The notes under the pieces were generated by a model. The model was not told the DNA's origin, did not search any database, and was given only the letters and a program-made list of their open reading frames with translations. Below, piece by piece: positions 55,101 to 63,921 of a stretch of DNA of 64,000 nucleotides. This stretch comes from an uncultured Romboutsia sp. Lineage in GTDB: Bacteria; Bacillota; Clostridia; Peptostreptococcales; Peptostreptococcaceae. Location: the NCBI GenBank assembly GCA_937880075.1, contig CALFLM010000059.1:62001-126000 (forward strand), read 5' to 3'. Position numbers and translations under genes: made by a program. The stretch's first letter is position 1, and each line of letters opens with the position of its first letter.

Positions 55101-56203
55101 ATTTCAGATATATATTCACATATTTTATCTGGATGTATTGATTTTTTAAATTCACTCATATTATCTTTCATAAAACTCATTAAAGGTTCAAATTCATCAT
55201 CAACTATTTTAGTAAATATATCTTCTAGATCTTTTTCATCATTGTAAATTAAGCCAATTCCTTTATCGATTATGAATTTAGCATTTTCTATTTCTTGACC
55301 TACTTTAGGAGATTTAACTATAATGGGAGTATTAGCATATATAGCTTCGAATAAAGTAGCACCACCAGGTTTTGTTATTATCAAGTCACTTTCCTCTAAT
55401 AATTCATACATATTATTTATAAATCCTAAAACTTTAATATTATTAAGAGGCTTTTTTTCTGTAAGATTACTATATAATTTAGAGTTACTGCCTGTAACTA
55501 TTGTAATCTCTAAGTTTTCTTTATAATTTTCAATAAAGTTATCTATCCAATACATAAATTCTTCACTTACATCAAATAAACCCCTACCACCACCAAGTAA
55601 TAATAATTTATATTTTCCTGGAGTTATATCTTTACTATTTACATCAAAGTTTTTACTGATTGGTACGCCAGTTACTTTAATTTTACTAGGATGTATACCT
55701 TTTTGTACAAATCTATTTTTTATTTCGCAAGAAGGAACAAAGTACATATCTGTATTAGGGTAAACCCATTCTAAACTATCTACAACATCGGTTATAACAG
55801 TTAATGTAGGTATATTTATATGACTGTACTTTTCTTTAAAATTATAAACACAAGCGGATGCAAGTGGGAATGTAGATATAATTAAATCAGGATTAACTTT
55901 AAGTATGTATTCTATAAGTTTAGGTGTATATAATTTATGTGCTATATCATGTCTAGGGTCAAAAGATTTTTTTAAATAATAATAGTAATTGTATAATCCA
56001 GGTGTATACTTAGTATTATTTTCATAAAGCTTAACCATAGGTTTATTCATAATAGGTAGGCTAGCATCTATAAAATTTTCAATAAGTATATTTGAATCAC
56101 TATATTTTTCAAGAATATAATCCTTTATAGCTTTTGCAGCACTTATATGACCTGCTCCAAATTGAGCTGTAAGAATTAATATTGTTTTATTATTAATGCT
56201 CAT
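55082..56203 (-). CDS. MGDG synthase-type glycosyltransferase (UgtP-like)
   Basis: The 373-residue protein is a GT28-type enzyme of the monogalactosyl/diglucosyl-diacylglycerol synthase group. The N-terminal domain has 'ILTAQFGAGHISAAKAI' (the family's GxGH loop) and the C-terminal domain has 'LLLGGGRGLFD' and 'IITKPGGATLFEAIYANTPII', the UDP-sugar site. It should add a hexose from UDP-sugar to diacylglycerol at the inner membrane face, making glycolipid or lipoteichoic anchor. GGAGAATGG precedes the ATG at 56203. It is divergent from the YjiH-like gene. Confidence 0.88.
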   Translation of the reverse strand: MSINNKTILILTAQFGAGHISAAKAIKDYILEKYSDSNILIENFIDASLPIMNKPMVKLYENNTKYTPGLYNYYYYLKKSFDPRHDIAHKLYTPKLIEYILKVNPDLIISTFPLASACVYNFKEKYSHINIPTLTVITDVVDSLEWVYPNTDMYFVPSCEIKNRFVQKGIHPSKIKVTGVPISKNFDVNSKDITPGKYKLLLLGGGRGLFDVSEEFMYWIDNFIENYKENLEITIVTGSNSKLYSNLTEKKPLNNIKVLGFINNMYELLEESDLIITKPGGATLFEAIYANTPIIVKSPKVGQEIENAKFIIDKGIGLIYNDEKDLEDIFTKIVDDEFEPLMSFMKDNMSEFKKSIHPDKICEYISEIINNKS

Positions 56204-56345
56204 TGACCATTCTCCTTAAATTTTCAAATATGTTAATTATAGTATTATACATCTAGAGAATATTTTAGGCAATAGTAATGAAAGTTATTATTAAAATAAA
56301 GGAAATATTTATTCAAGGTTGAAAAGTATATAAGAGGTGATGTGT

Positions 56346-57674
56346 ATGGAGAATATATCTAAAGAGATTGAATTAAATGATATAAGAATAGATAACTTTT
56401 TTGAAGTAGCGAAGATTATAATATATTCTACAATAGGGATAATAATATTTTTTATACCTATTACTATAGATAATCAGACAAAAACTATACTACATCATAT
56501 AGCATATAAACTACAAGTAAATTATATAGGCTTGTTGCAAGTTTGTACAATAATATATATAATAATAGGAATTACCAAATCAGTATTATTAAACCATAAA
56601 AGTAATTTAGGGAAAATATATTCATACTTTAGTATTTTTAGTATATTTATAGTAATAAGTATATTTTATGATAGATACTCAATAGCATTATTAGATGATA
56701 ATATATCTTTAATATTAGAGGAAACTATACTAAATTTAATTACATTATTACCATTAAGTGCTATATTTATGCCATTTATATTAGACTTTGGTCTTTTAGA
56801 TATAGTAGAGGCATATTGTCATAAATTAATGAAAAAATTATTTAATTTAAGTGGTAAAAGTGTACTAAACATAATTATGTACATATTTAATGATTGTTTT
56901 TGTGGTTATTTTATGACCAACTTATTGTATAAAAAAGGGAAAATAAGACAAAGGGAAGCGTGTATTATACTATTAAACTTTTCTATAACTTCAATTTCAA
57001 TTAGTAACTATATAGCAGAAGAACTTAATATAAATAAGATAAATTTTTTTATTTTATCTATGTTTATATTGATTTTAGTCAATACTATATTATGCAGAAT
57101 TTACCCAATAAATAAAAAGAAAAAATCATACTATATAAAAACTAATTACAAAGAATCATATTTTAAAAGTGATAAATTAAGCAATTCTATAAAAAAGCAT
57201 ATTCAAAATAAAGAAGATATAAATATATTTAAATCTATAATAAGGAATTTTGAAGAATCAATACACATAATAATTAGCTTAATTCCTAATTTAGTATTAA
57301 CAATGTATTTAGGAAATATAATAATAAATAATATGGATATTGTATATAATTTAAAATTTGTTTTTTCTTATATTTTAGAAATCTTAAGATTTCATAATAT
57401 AGATGAAATAAGTGTATTTTTAGTAAATGGATTTTTTAATGATGTAATAGCAATAGATTTACTGAATAAACATATAGCATATACAAGTAAATTATTAGTA
57501 GGAATAATATGCATATTAAAATGTACAAGCATAACTACTAATATTTTATATTTAGAGACTACTAATATTCCTATAAATAAAATAGAATTTTTAGTTTCAT
57601 ATATACTAAGAATAATATTAATGCTGTTTATATCATATATGATATTTTACTTATATAATATATATACTATTTGA
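56346..57674 (+). CDS. YjiH-family (nucleoside-recognition domain) membrane protein
   Basis: The 442-residue protein has about ten membrane helices. 'LPLSAIFMPFILDFGLLDIVEAYCHKLMKKLFNLSGKS' and 'YKKGKIRQREACIILLNFSITSISIS' match the pattern of YjiH/Gate-domain proteins, which resemble nucleoside transporters and spore maturation proteins. Function and substrate are not known. AGAGGTGAT at 56333-56341 supports the ATG at 56346 over the GTG and ATG just upstream. The M42 peptidase gene follows after 17 bases, so co-transcription is likely. Confidence 0.65.
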   Translation: MENISKEIELNDIRIDNFFEVAKIIIYSTIGIIIFFIPITIDNQTKTILHHIAYKLQVNYIGLLQVCTIIYIIIGITKSVLLNHKSNLGKIYSYFSIFSIFIVISIFYDRYSIALLDDNISLILEETILNLITLLPLSAIFMPFILDFGLLDIVEAYCHKLMKKLFNLSGKSVLNIIMYIFNDCFCGYFMTNLLYKKGKIRQREACIILLNFSITSISISNYIAEELNINKINFFILSMFILILVNTILCRIYPINKKKKSYYIKTNYKESYFKSDKLSNSIKKHIQNKEDINIFKSIIRNFEESIHIIISLIPNLVLTMYLGNIIINNMDIVYNLKFVFSYILEILRFHNIDEISVFLVNGFFNDVIAIDLLNKHIAYTSKLLVGIICILKCTSITTNILYLETTNIPINKIEFLVSYILRIILMLFISYMIFYLYNIYTI

Positions 57675-57691
57675 AAACAGAGGAGGGCAAT

Positions 57692-58723
57692 ATGAAAAGT
57701 AGTTATTTTGACTCAAAAATATTAGAAGAGATTTTAAATATTCCAAGTCCAACAGGATACACAAAAGATATGTTAAATTATCTACAGAAAGAATTAAATG
57801 ATATGGGTCTAGAGTATAAAATATCTAATAAGGGTGCTTTACTTGCAACTATTAAAGGAAAAGATTCAAGTAAAAGTATAACATTTTCAGCACATATAGA
57901 TACACTAGGAGCAATAGTATCACAAGTAAAGTCTAATTCATGCTTATCAATTAACCAAATAGGTGGATATATGATGAATTCAGTAGAAGGAGAAAATGTA
58001 ATCATCCATACTAGAAATGGCAAAAAATATGAAGGAACTTTACAAACTATAAAACCCTCTGTTCATATTGACGGAAATGATGCTAAGGACTTAAAGAGAG
58101 ATTGTAAAAATTATGAAATAGTGATAGATGAACAAGTAAGTAAAGCTCAAGATGTGTATAATTTAGGTATAGAAGTAGGTGATATAGTATCATTTGATAC
58201 TAGAACAAAGATAACTAAATCAGGTTTTATAAAATCAAGATATTTAGATGATAAGGCATCTGTATCAGCTATATTGCATGTGGTAAGATATATAAAACTA
58301 AATGATATAAAACCTAAATATGATATAAACTTTTTATTCAGTAATTATGAAGAAGTTGGTCATGGTGCATCAAGCTTTATTCCAGACAATACGGTAGAAT
58401 TCATAGCTGTAGATATGGGATGTCCAGGTGAAAATCAAAACTCATCTGAGTATGATGTTTGTATATGTACTAAAGATTCAAACGGGCCTTATGATTACGA
58501 ATTAATAAATAAACTTGTAGATGTGTGTAAGGAAAATAATATAAATTATAAATTAGATACATATCCAAATTATGGTTCAGATGCAACTGCAGCATTAAAG
58601 GCAGGGATGGATGCTAGATTCGCTTTAATTGGTCCCGGTATTTTTGCGTCACATGGGTATGAAAGAACGCATATAAGCTCTATAATAGAAACTGAAAAAC
58701 TAATAATAAGTTATATAAAATAA
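57692..58723 (+). CDS. M42 family metal-dependent aminopeptidase
   Basis: The 343-residue protein is a glutamyl-aminopeptidase/deblocking-aminopeptidase type enzyme. Metal ligands are visible: FSAHIDTLG (His, Asp) near 68, SRYLDDKAS (bridging Asp) near 182, SNYEEVGHGAS (catalytic and metal Glu) near 213, AVDMG (Asp) and the final His in SHGYERTH. It is a cytosolic oligomeric peptidase that trims peptides. GAGGAGG at 57680-57687 supports the ATG at 57692; the frame is open from 57671. It is coupled to the YjiH-like gene. Confidence 0.92.
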   Translation: MKSSYFDSKILEEILNIPSPTGYTKDMLNYLQKELNDMGLEYKISNKGALLATIKGKDSSKSITFSAHIDTLGAIVSQVKSNSCLSINQIGGYMMNSVEGENVIIHTRNGKKYEGTLQTIKPSVHIDGNDAKDLKRDCKNYEIVIDEQVSKAQDVYNLGIEVGDIVSFDTRTKITKSGFIKSRYLDDKASVSAILHVVRYIKLNDIKPKYDINFLFSNYEEVGHGASSFIPDNTVEFIAVDMGCPGENQNSSEYDVCICTKDSNGPYDYELINKLVDVCKENNINYKLDTYPNYGSDATAALKAGMDARFALIGPGIFASHGYERTHISSIIETEKLIISYIK

Positions 58724-58803
58724 TAGATTAACTTAAATTTTTAGAAAAAAAATATAGATTATGATACAATAATATTAAAAGTTAAGGCAAAAGAGGTATT
58801 CTA

Positions 58804-59361
58804 ATGTATAAATTAACTATAATATTATTTATAATTTTTTCAACTTTGTTCAATACAGCATGTACTTTAGTAAATGAAGTAAAGGAAAGTAGTTTTATTG
58901 AAATTAATTCTCCTTCAATAATTAATGAAGAAGCTAAACTAGAGAAAAAGTTAGTTCAAAATAAACAAGCTAAGAAGAAATCTAGTATAGCAGAAATACC
59001 TATAATTTTAATACAAGATTATACTAAAGAAGATAAACAAGTTAAATACTTACAAATTGAAGAAAATACAACTTTAGAAGAAAAAGTTAATAAAGTAGTA
59101 AATTTTATCTCTAGTGAGTGCTTTAATAATCTTCCTATGAAGATTAAAATTTATGCAAATAATATTGCAAAAATAGAGTTATTAGAGTTTGATGATAGTT
59201 TAAATAAAAGAGTATCTTGGAAAGAAGATTATTTAAATGAAGATATTAGGGAACAGACGTTAAAAATTCTATTAGAGAATATACTTCAAGAAGAGTATAA
59301 AGGTCAATGGATAGAAAAAGTACAATTATATTATGAAGGTGAATTATTATCTTTAAATTAA
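58804..59361 (+). CDS. Small lipoprotein, unknown function
   Basis: The 185-residue protein has a lipoprotein signal peptide with lipobox FNTAC (Cys near 20). After a basic and polar linker, residues about 60-185 form an alpha/beta domain with 'LEEKVNKVVNFISSECFNNLPMKIKIY' and 'WIEKVQLYYEGEL'. The layout weakly recalls GerM-type (GerMN) domains of sporulation lipoproteins, but no motif is decisive. AAGAGGTATT precedes the ATG. A terminator follows; it is a single gene after the M42 peptidase gene. Confidence 0.55.
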   Translation: MYKLTIILFIIFSTLFNTACTLVNEVKESSFIEINSPSIINEEAKLEKKLVQNKQAKKKSSIAEIPIILIQDYTKEDKQVKYLQIEENTTLEEKVNKVVNFISSECFNNLPMKIKIYANNIAKIELLEFDDSLNKRVSWKEDYLNEDIREQTLKILLENILQEEYKGQWIEKVQLYYEGELLSLN

Positions 59362-59404
59362 AGCAGTATTAGATATTAGTAATAATCTAATACTGCTTTT
59401 TTAA
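59360..59404 (+). terminator. Terminator after the small lipoprotein gene
   Basis: AAAGCAGTATTAGAT pairs with ATCTAATACTGCTTT around a 12-base loop, followed by TTT. Confidence 0.85.
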
Positions 59405-59521
59405 TTCATTATAATGACAAATAATAGTAACCACATTTATCTCAAATCATATAATTATATTAGGTAACATAAGTTTTTTCTTATGGGGGAAAAAATATAG
59501 CAAAAGGAGTTTTGACTTATT

Positions 59522-60655
59522 ATGAAAAAGAAAAAAAAATCATCATGCTCATGTATACCTCAACAAGATATGTGCAATGATTCATTATTAAATACATGTA
59601 AACCTAATAATACATGTAAGCCTGTTAATAGTTGTAAAAAACATGTAAAAAAATATATAGAACCTATATGTAATGATTGTGAAGTAAAATTTGTGGATAC
59701 ATGTGCAGATTTAGCTTCAAAAGCTGAAGAGCTATTTGAAAAAGCTTTAGAACATCAATGCATAGCAGAAGAAACATTAGAACAGGCAAAAGAATGTGAA
59801 GAATCAGCAAAAGTATTAGCAGCAAATGCTCAAAATTTAATGAAGAAAGCTAAAAATGCAGAAAAAGAATCTAAAGCAGCAAAATGCAAAGCCGAGCAAC
59901 TACTAGAAAAATCAGAAAATCTTTGTCAGGAAGCTAAATGTTTATATAAACAGGCTGAAGAAACTCAAGCTCAAGCACAAGAGAATTGTGAACAAGCTAA
60001 ATGTTTATATGAAAAAGCTCAAGTTCATAATGAAAAAGCTAAAGAATTATATTGCCAAGCTATGAAGTGTGATGAAAAAGCATTACAATGCTATAAGAAT
60101 GCAGGGGAAAAGATAAAAGAATATGAATTAAAATCTAATAAATGTGAAGATATGATTAATAAATGTAATATGAAATTAAATCAATGTAACCATAAAGAGA
60201 CAAAATGTAATGATACAATGCCTAAATATGTTAAAATGGACAAATGTAAACCAAGCTGCAATAAAAATTATGAAGAATACAACTGTGGATGTAACTTTAC
60301 TAAGAAAAAAGAAAATGAAACAAAATACGATATGAAAAATATGTACAATATGAATAATAAGAAAAAAATGAAAAATATGTTCAATATGAATTATATGAAA
60401 GATGAGGATGAAATAATATATATAGATAATGAAGATTTATATATGAATGATTGCCCAACTTATGTAAGTCCTATGTATGACATGTATCAAATGCAATGTA
60501 TGGGGGATTTTGCACAACAATATCCATCATTAGATATGCCATATATGAACTGTTATATAGATCAATATCAAGATGTAAATGATATGTGGATGAATTATTA
60601 TATGATGATGCAAAATATGATGCAAAGTATGATGAAACCAAGAGATTTATATTAA
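59522..60655 (+). CDS. Cysteine- and methionine-rich coiled-coil protein (candidate spore surface protein)
   Basis: The 377-residue protein has about 30 cysteines. Residues 1-50 are Lys/Cys rich (SCSC, CKPNNTCKP). Residues about 60-215 form a long helix of seven-residue steps of Ala, Glu, Lys and Cys, with an echoed 'EAKCLYKQA' and 'QAKCLYEKA'. Residues 215-260 hold more Cys; the C-terminal 100 residues are Met, Tyr, Asn and Asp rich and end in MMQNMMQSMM. No signal peptide or membrane helix is present. Cys-rich, signal-less proteins of this kind occur in clostridial spore coats and exosporium (CdeC/CdeM-like), so a spore role is plausible, but no homologue is identified. AAAAGGAGT precedes the ATG. 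Confidence 0.6.
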   Translation: MKKKKKSSCSCIPQQDMCNDSLLNTCKPNNTCKPVNSCKKHVKKYIEPICNDCEVKFVDTCADLASKAEELFEKALEHQCIAEETLEQAKECEESAKVLAANAQNLMKKAKNAEKESKAAKCKAEQLLEKSENLCQEAKCLYKQAEETQAQAQENCEQAKCLYEKAQVHNEKAKELYCQAMKCDEKALQCYKNAGEKIKEYELKSNKCEDMINKCNMKLNQCNHKETKCNDTMPKYVKMDKCKPSCNKNYEEYNCGCNFTKKKENETKYDMKNMYNMNNKKKMKNMFNMNYMKDEDEIIYIDNEDLYMNDCPTYVSPMYDMYQMQCMGDFAQQYPSLDMPYMNCYIDQYQDVNDMWMNYYMMMQNMMQSMMKPRDLY

Positions 60656-60658
60656 ATT

Positions 60659-60686
60659 AAGAATGCCTATTACAGGCATTCTTTTT
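60659..60686 (+). terminator. Terminator after the Cys-rich gene
   Basis: AAGAATGCCT pairs with AGGCATTCTT around a 5-6 base loop, followed by TTT. Confidence 0.85.
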
Positions 60687-60731
60687 GATTTTAAGATACT
60701 TTGAATAATTTTTATAAAATAGTTTTAATAT

Positions 60732-61052
60732 CTATTTTAATAATTCTTTTTCTATTGATTTATAGAAGTTTTCCATCATATTATTAAATTCTTTTGTTTT
60801 TTGTATATAATTTGATACCACTGGTAAATTAAAAAAATCATTGTAATCTCTATTTAATTGATTAACCTTTTTAGAGGCATCCTCTAAAGAATAGTTTGAA
60901 TATAGATTATTTTTTTTATTAATATACATATCAAATTGTTTTTTTAAGTTTCTATTTTTATCCAATTCTAATTTACTCTTATTCATAGCTTTAAATTCAT
61001 ATGTATTTTTTATAAATGATGCTACCTCTTTTGATAATTGATTTATGTTCAT
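60732..61052 (-). CDS. YlbF/YmcA family protein
   Basis: The 106-residue all-helical protein fits the YlbF/YmcA (PF06133) family: 'ASFIKNTYEFKAMNKSKLELDKN' and 'NDFFNLPVVSNYIQKTKEFNNMMENFY' are typical. In B. subtilis, YlbF, YmcA and YaaT form a complex that steers RNase Y and sporulation/competence. rny is in this window, 22 kb away. GGGGGAGGC precedes the ATG at 61052. It is a single minus-strand gene. Confidence 0.8.
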   Translation of the reverse strand: MNINQLSKEVASFIKNTYEFKAMNKSKLELDKNRNLKKQFDMYINKKNNLYSNYSLEDASKKVNQLNRDYNDFFNLPVVSNYIQKTKEFNNMMENFYKSIEKELLK

Positions 61053-61209
61053 TTAATAGCCTCCCCCTTAAAAAATTCTATATTATAGTTTATAGTATTA
61101 GGGCTTGTAATAGACTAATAATTATATTTAAACGTTTATAAAAGAGTATCAAAATAACTGAAAATTAATAATATATAGTGTTAAATAGAACTTATAAAGA
61201 AATATCATT

Positions 61210-61238
61210 TTTGAAAAGGAGGTCTTTATGACCTCCTA
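61210..61238 (-). terminator. Terminator of the pyridoxal kinase gene
   Basis: On the minus strand AGGAGGTC pairs with GACCTCCT around an ATAAA loop, followed by TTTTC. It overlaps the stop codon. Confidence 0.75.
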
Positions 61239-62054
61239 AATTTTTGTTAAATCATTTAAAAACTGTTCAAATCTTATGCCATCGTTTCTATCGTTATTAA
61301 ACTTAGCACTATACTCAACTACCTTATATATAAAATTAGTTGCAGTATTAACACAATATACTAAATCAAATCCTCTGCATATCATAGCACAGAGTATGGA
61401 GGTGAATATATCACCTGTTCCACTATAAGAGCAGTGATTATATTTTATAGAGGTAAAAAATATTTCATCAGTAGTTTTGTCATAAGCCACATTTGAAATA
61501 TTATCTCCTTCTAGTATTCCAGTTATTATAACTTTGTCAGGACCTAACTTAGAAATATCTTTAGCTATTTCTACAATTTCATTACGTGTAAAATCACGTT
61601 TAGTTATATCTCTACCAGTCAAAAAACATGCTTCTGTTAAGTTAGGAGTAGTTAAGTTAGATAATTTAACTAACTCTTTAATTTTAAGACAAGATTCTTC
61701 ATCAAATATAGGATATAATACTCCATCATCTCCCATTATTGGATCTACAACAATAAAAGTATTAGGATTATCTTCTATAAATTTAGAAACAATATCTATT
61801 TGAGTTATAGATCCTAAAAAGCCACTATATATGCAATCAAAATTTACATTTAAATCTTTCCATACTTTATAATAATTAGTCATTTCATCAGTTAAGTCTA
61901 AAAAGGTAAATTTAGGATAGCCTGTCTGACTAGAAAGTATAGATGTTGGAAAAGGACAGCACTGAATCTTTAATGCCGATATTATAGGCAAAGCAACTGA
62001 TAATGAGCATCTACCAATTCCTGACAAATCATTTATTGCAGCTATTTTTTTCAA
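61236..62054 (-). CDS. pdxK: Pyridoxamine/pyridoxal kinase
   Basis: The enzyme phosphorylates pyridoxal, pyridoxine or pyridoxamine to supply PLP. The 272-residue ribokinase-fold protein has 'INDLSGIGRCSLSVALPI' near the N-terminus, 'DPIMGDDG' near 120 and the catalytic SGTGDIFTS near 225 (anion hole and Asp). The frame is open from 62096, but GGAGGTGC on the minus strand (about 62065-62072) is well placed for the TTG at 62054, giving MKKIAAINDLSG. It is monocistronic. Confidence 0.9.
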   Translation of the reverse strand: MKKIAAINDLSGIGRCSLSVALPIISALKIQCCPFPTSILSSQTGYPKFTFLDLTDEMTNYYKVWKDLNVNFDCIYSGFLGSITQIDIVSKFIEDNPNTFIVVDPIMGDDGVLYPIFDEESCLKIKELVKLSNLTTPNLTEACFLTGRDITKRDFTRNEIVEIAKDISKLGPDKVIITGILEGDNISNVAYDKTTDEIFFTSIKYNHCSYSGTGDIFTSILCAMICRGFDLVYCVNTATNFIYKVVEYSAKFNNDRNDGIRFEQFLNDLTKI

Positions 62055-62252
62055 ATTATATAGCACCTCCGTAAATTTTAAAGAAATCATACGCAATTTA
62101 TGTATCTATATAATTATACAATATATCTAAAAAAAATATAAACTAAATGAAAAATAGTTATTTATTTTATAAATTTATTTGGACATAATAATATAAAATA
62201 AAAAAGAATTTATAATAGGCAATATATGTACTATTTATCAGGAGGTGTAATT

Positions 62253-63392
62253 TTGAGTAGACTCAAATTTAAAAATAAGTACATTAAAATTATAGTTATG
62301 TCTTTGTGTTTAATTTTAGGCTTTGGTTTAATAACATTGAAATTAAATTCAAAGGTAAGTGAAATAGAAGCTATAAAAATAGATGAAGATGATCAGATAA
62401 AGCAACAATATCAACTTCTTTTAGAAAATTTATTTGACTATAGAAATAAAGCGATATTAGAGCAAAATGAAGAGATATTAAAAGAACTTTATGATATTGA
62501 TAAAAAGACAGGGCTTTGGGCATATGAACATGAAGTAGAAAAAATGAAGTATTTAAAAAATTGGTCTAGCAAACAAGGGGTAACTTTTAATGATATAAAA
62601 ACAAAAGTAAAAATAAGAAAAGTAAAGGAAAAAGAAACTGATTTATATGGGATAATATGTAATGTTGCTACAGATTATAATTATTCTTATGAAAATGAAA
62701 AAGATGTGAAAAATGTATTTAGAATAGGTACAGAACACTACCTAAATGTAAAAATAAAGGATAATCAATATATAATAACTAAAGAATGGTATACTGATCC
62801 ATTTGCAGATTCTTTAAATTTAGAAAACATTAAATCTGATGATATAAGAAGTTATATATTCACTCAACAAAAACCTGATATTCAATTGACACAAGAACAA
62901 CAAAAGGCTATAGACTATGCTCATAGATATTGTGGAGTTTCAACTGAAGAAGAATATGAGTTTAAGTTTAACAAAGAATATAAAAACTTTAATCCAGATG
63001 GAGGAGATTGTGCAAACTTTGCATCACAAATAATGTATGAGAGTGGAAGATTTAAGAAAAACTCTATATGGAATTATAACAACTGTGATGGAACAAAGGC
63101 TTGGGTGAATGCACAAGGATTTAAAAACTATATATTAAATAGTGGTAGAGGTAGCTTAATAAGTAAAGGTTCATATGAAGAGACATATAAAGAATCTTAT
63201 AATTTAAGGCCAGGTGATTTTGTGGCATATGAAAAAGGTGGAAGAATAACACATGTATCTACAGTAACAGGAGTAGATTCTAAAGGATATCCTTTGGTAA
63301 CTTGTCATAATACTGATAGACTATCAGTACCATGGGATTTAGGTTGGAGCAATAAAGCTATAAGGTTTCACTTAATAAGAGTTCATTACTAA
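62253..63392 (+). CDS. Secreted amidase-domain protein
   Basis: The 379-residue protein has an N-terminal membrane or signal segment (about 9-27), a spacer domain (about 30-210) and a C-terminal putative amidase domain (PF12671-like, about 218-379). The domain begins 'AIDYAHRYCG', has the nucleophile Cys in GGDCANFASQ near 253, 'RPGDFVAYEKGGRITHVSTVTG' with the His near 335, and 'VTCHNTDR'. It probably hydrolyses a cell-wall amide bond. The start is TTG 62253 behind AGGAGGTG (62240-62247); the frame opens at 62226. It stands alone before csp. Confidence 0.82.
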   Translation: MSRLKFKNKYIKIIVMSLCLILGFGLITLKLNSKVSEIEAIKIDEDDQIKQQYQLLLENLFDYRNKAILEQNEEILKELYDIDKKTGLWAYEHEVEKMKYLKNWSSKQGVTFNDIKTKVKIRKVKEKETDLYGIICNVATDYNYSYENEKDVKNVFRIGTEHYLNVKIKDNQYIITKEWYTDPFADSLNLENIKSDDIRSYIFTQQKPDIQLTQEQQKAIDYAHRYCGVSTEEEYEFKFNKEYKNFNPDGGDCANFASQIMYESGRFKKNSIWNYNNCDGTKAWVNAQGFKNYILNSGRGSLISKGSYEETYKESYNLRPGDFVAYEKGGRITHVSTVTGVDSKGYPLVTCHNTDRLSVPWDLGWSNKAIRFHLIRVHY

Positions 63393-63414
63393 ATTTTAAT
63401 AAATTAATTAATAT

Positions 63415-63443
63415 TTGACAAAGATATTTATGTATGATAAAGT
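63415..63443 (+). promoter_or_regulatory. Promoter of the cold-shock gene
   Basis: TTGACA (63415-63420) and TAAAGT (63438-63443) have a 17-base spacer. The leader of about 53 bases contains a TACAATAATTGTA palindrome and ends in TTAGGAGGA. Confidence 0.75.
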
Positions 63444-63502
63444 AGTAATAAGGTTACAATAATTGTAGCTAAATAATTGTGTTTTTTTAGGAGGATTTAT
63501 CA

Positions 63503-63703
63503 ATGAAAACTGGTGTAGTTAAATGGTTTAACAACGAAAAAGGATTTGGATTTATATCTGTAGAAGGTGAAGGAGATGTTTTCGTACATTTCTCAGCTAT
63601 AACTGGTGAAGGATACAAGTCTTTAGAAGAAGGACAATCAGTTCAATTCGACGTAGTTGAAGGAGCTAAAGGTCCTCAAGCTGCTAACGTAGTTAGATTA
63701 TAA
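63503..63703 (+). CDS. csp: Cold-shock protein (CspA family)
   Basis: The 66-residue OB-fold protein binds single-stranded RNA and DNA and acts as an RNA chaperone. RNP1 (KGFGFI) and RNP2 (VFVHF) are intact, with the usual 'TGVVKWFNNEKG' start. TTAGGAGGATTT precedes the ATG. It has its own promoter and terminator. Cold induction is typical of the family but not shown by the sequence. Confidence 0.97.
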   Translation: MKTGVVKWFNNEKGFGFISVEGEGDVFVHFSAITGEGYKSLEEGQSVQFDVVEGAKGPQAANVVRL

Positions 63704-63748
63704 TCTAAAGTTCATATATATTAGTAATTCTAGTAATATGTGAAACAC

Positions 63749-63772
63749 AGCCGCCTATAAGCGGCTTTTTTA
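63749..63772 (+). terminator. Terminator after csp
   Basis: AGCCGC (63749-63754) pairs with GCGGCT (63761-63766) around CTATAA, followed by TTTTT. Confidence 0.85.
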
Positions 63773-63921
63773 ATTTGAATAAATTTTCATATAAATATAT
63801 TTAAATTTAAAAATAGCACTAAATGTGTTAAAATTAGCTTAGAAAAGATATTTGAATATACCAGATAGATTAAAAATTTTGATTAGCATATATTATATAT
63901 GAGTATATGGAGGTATAAATA

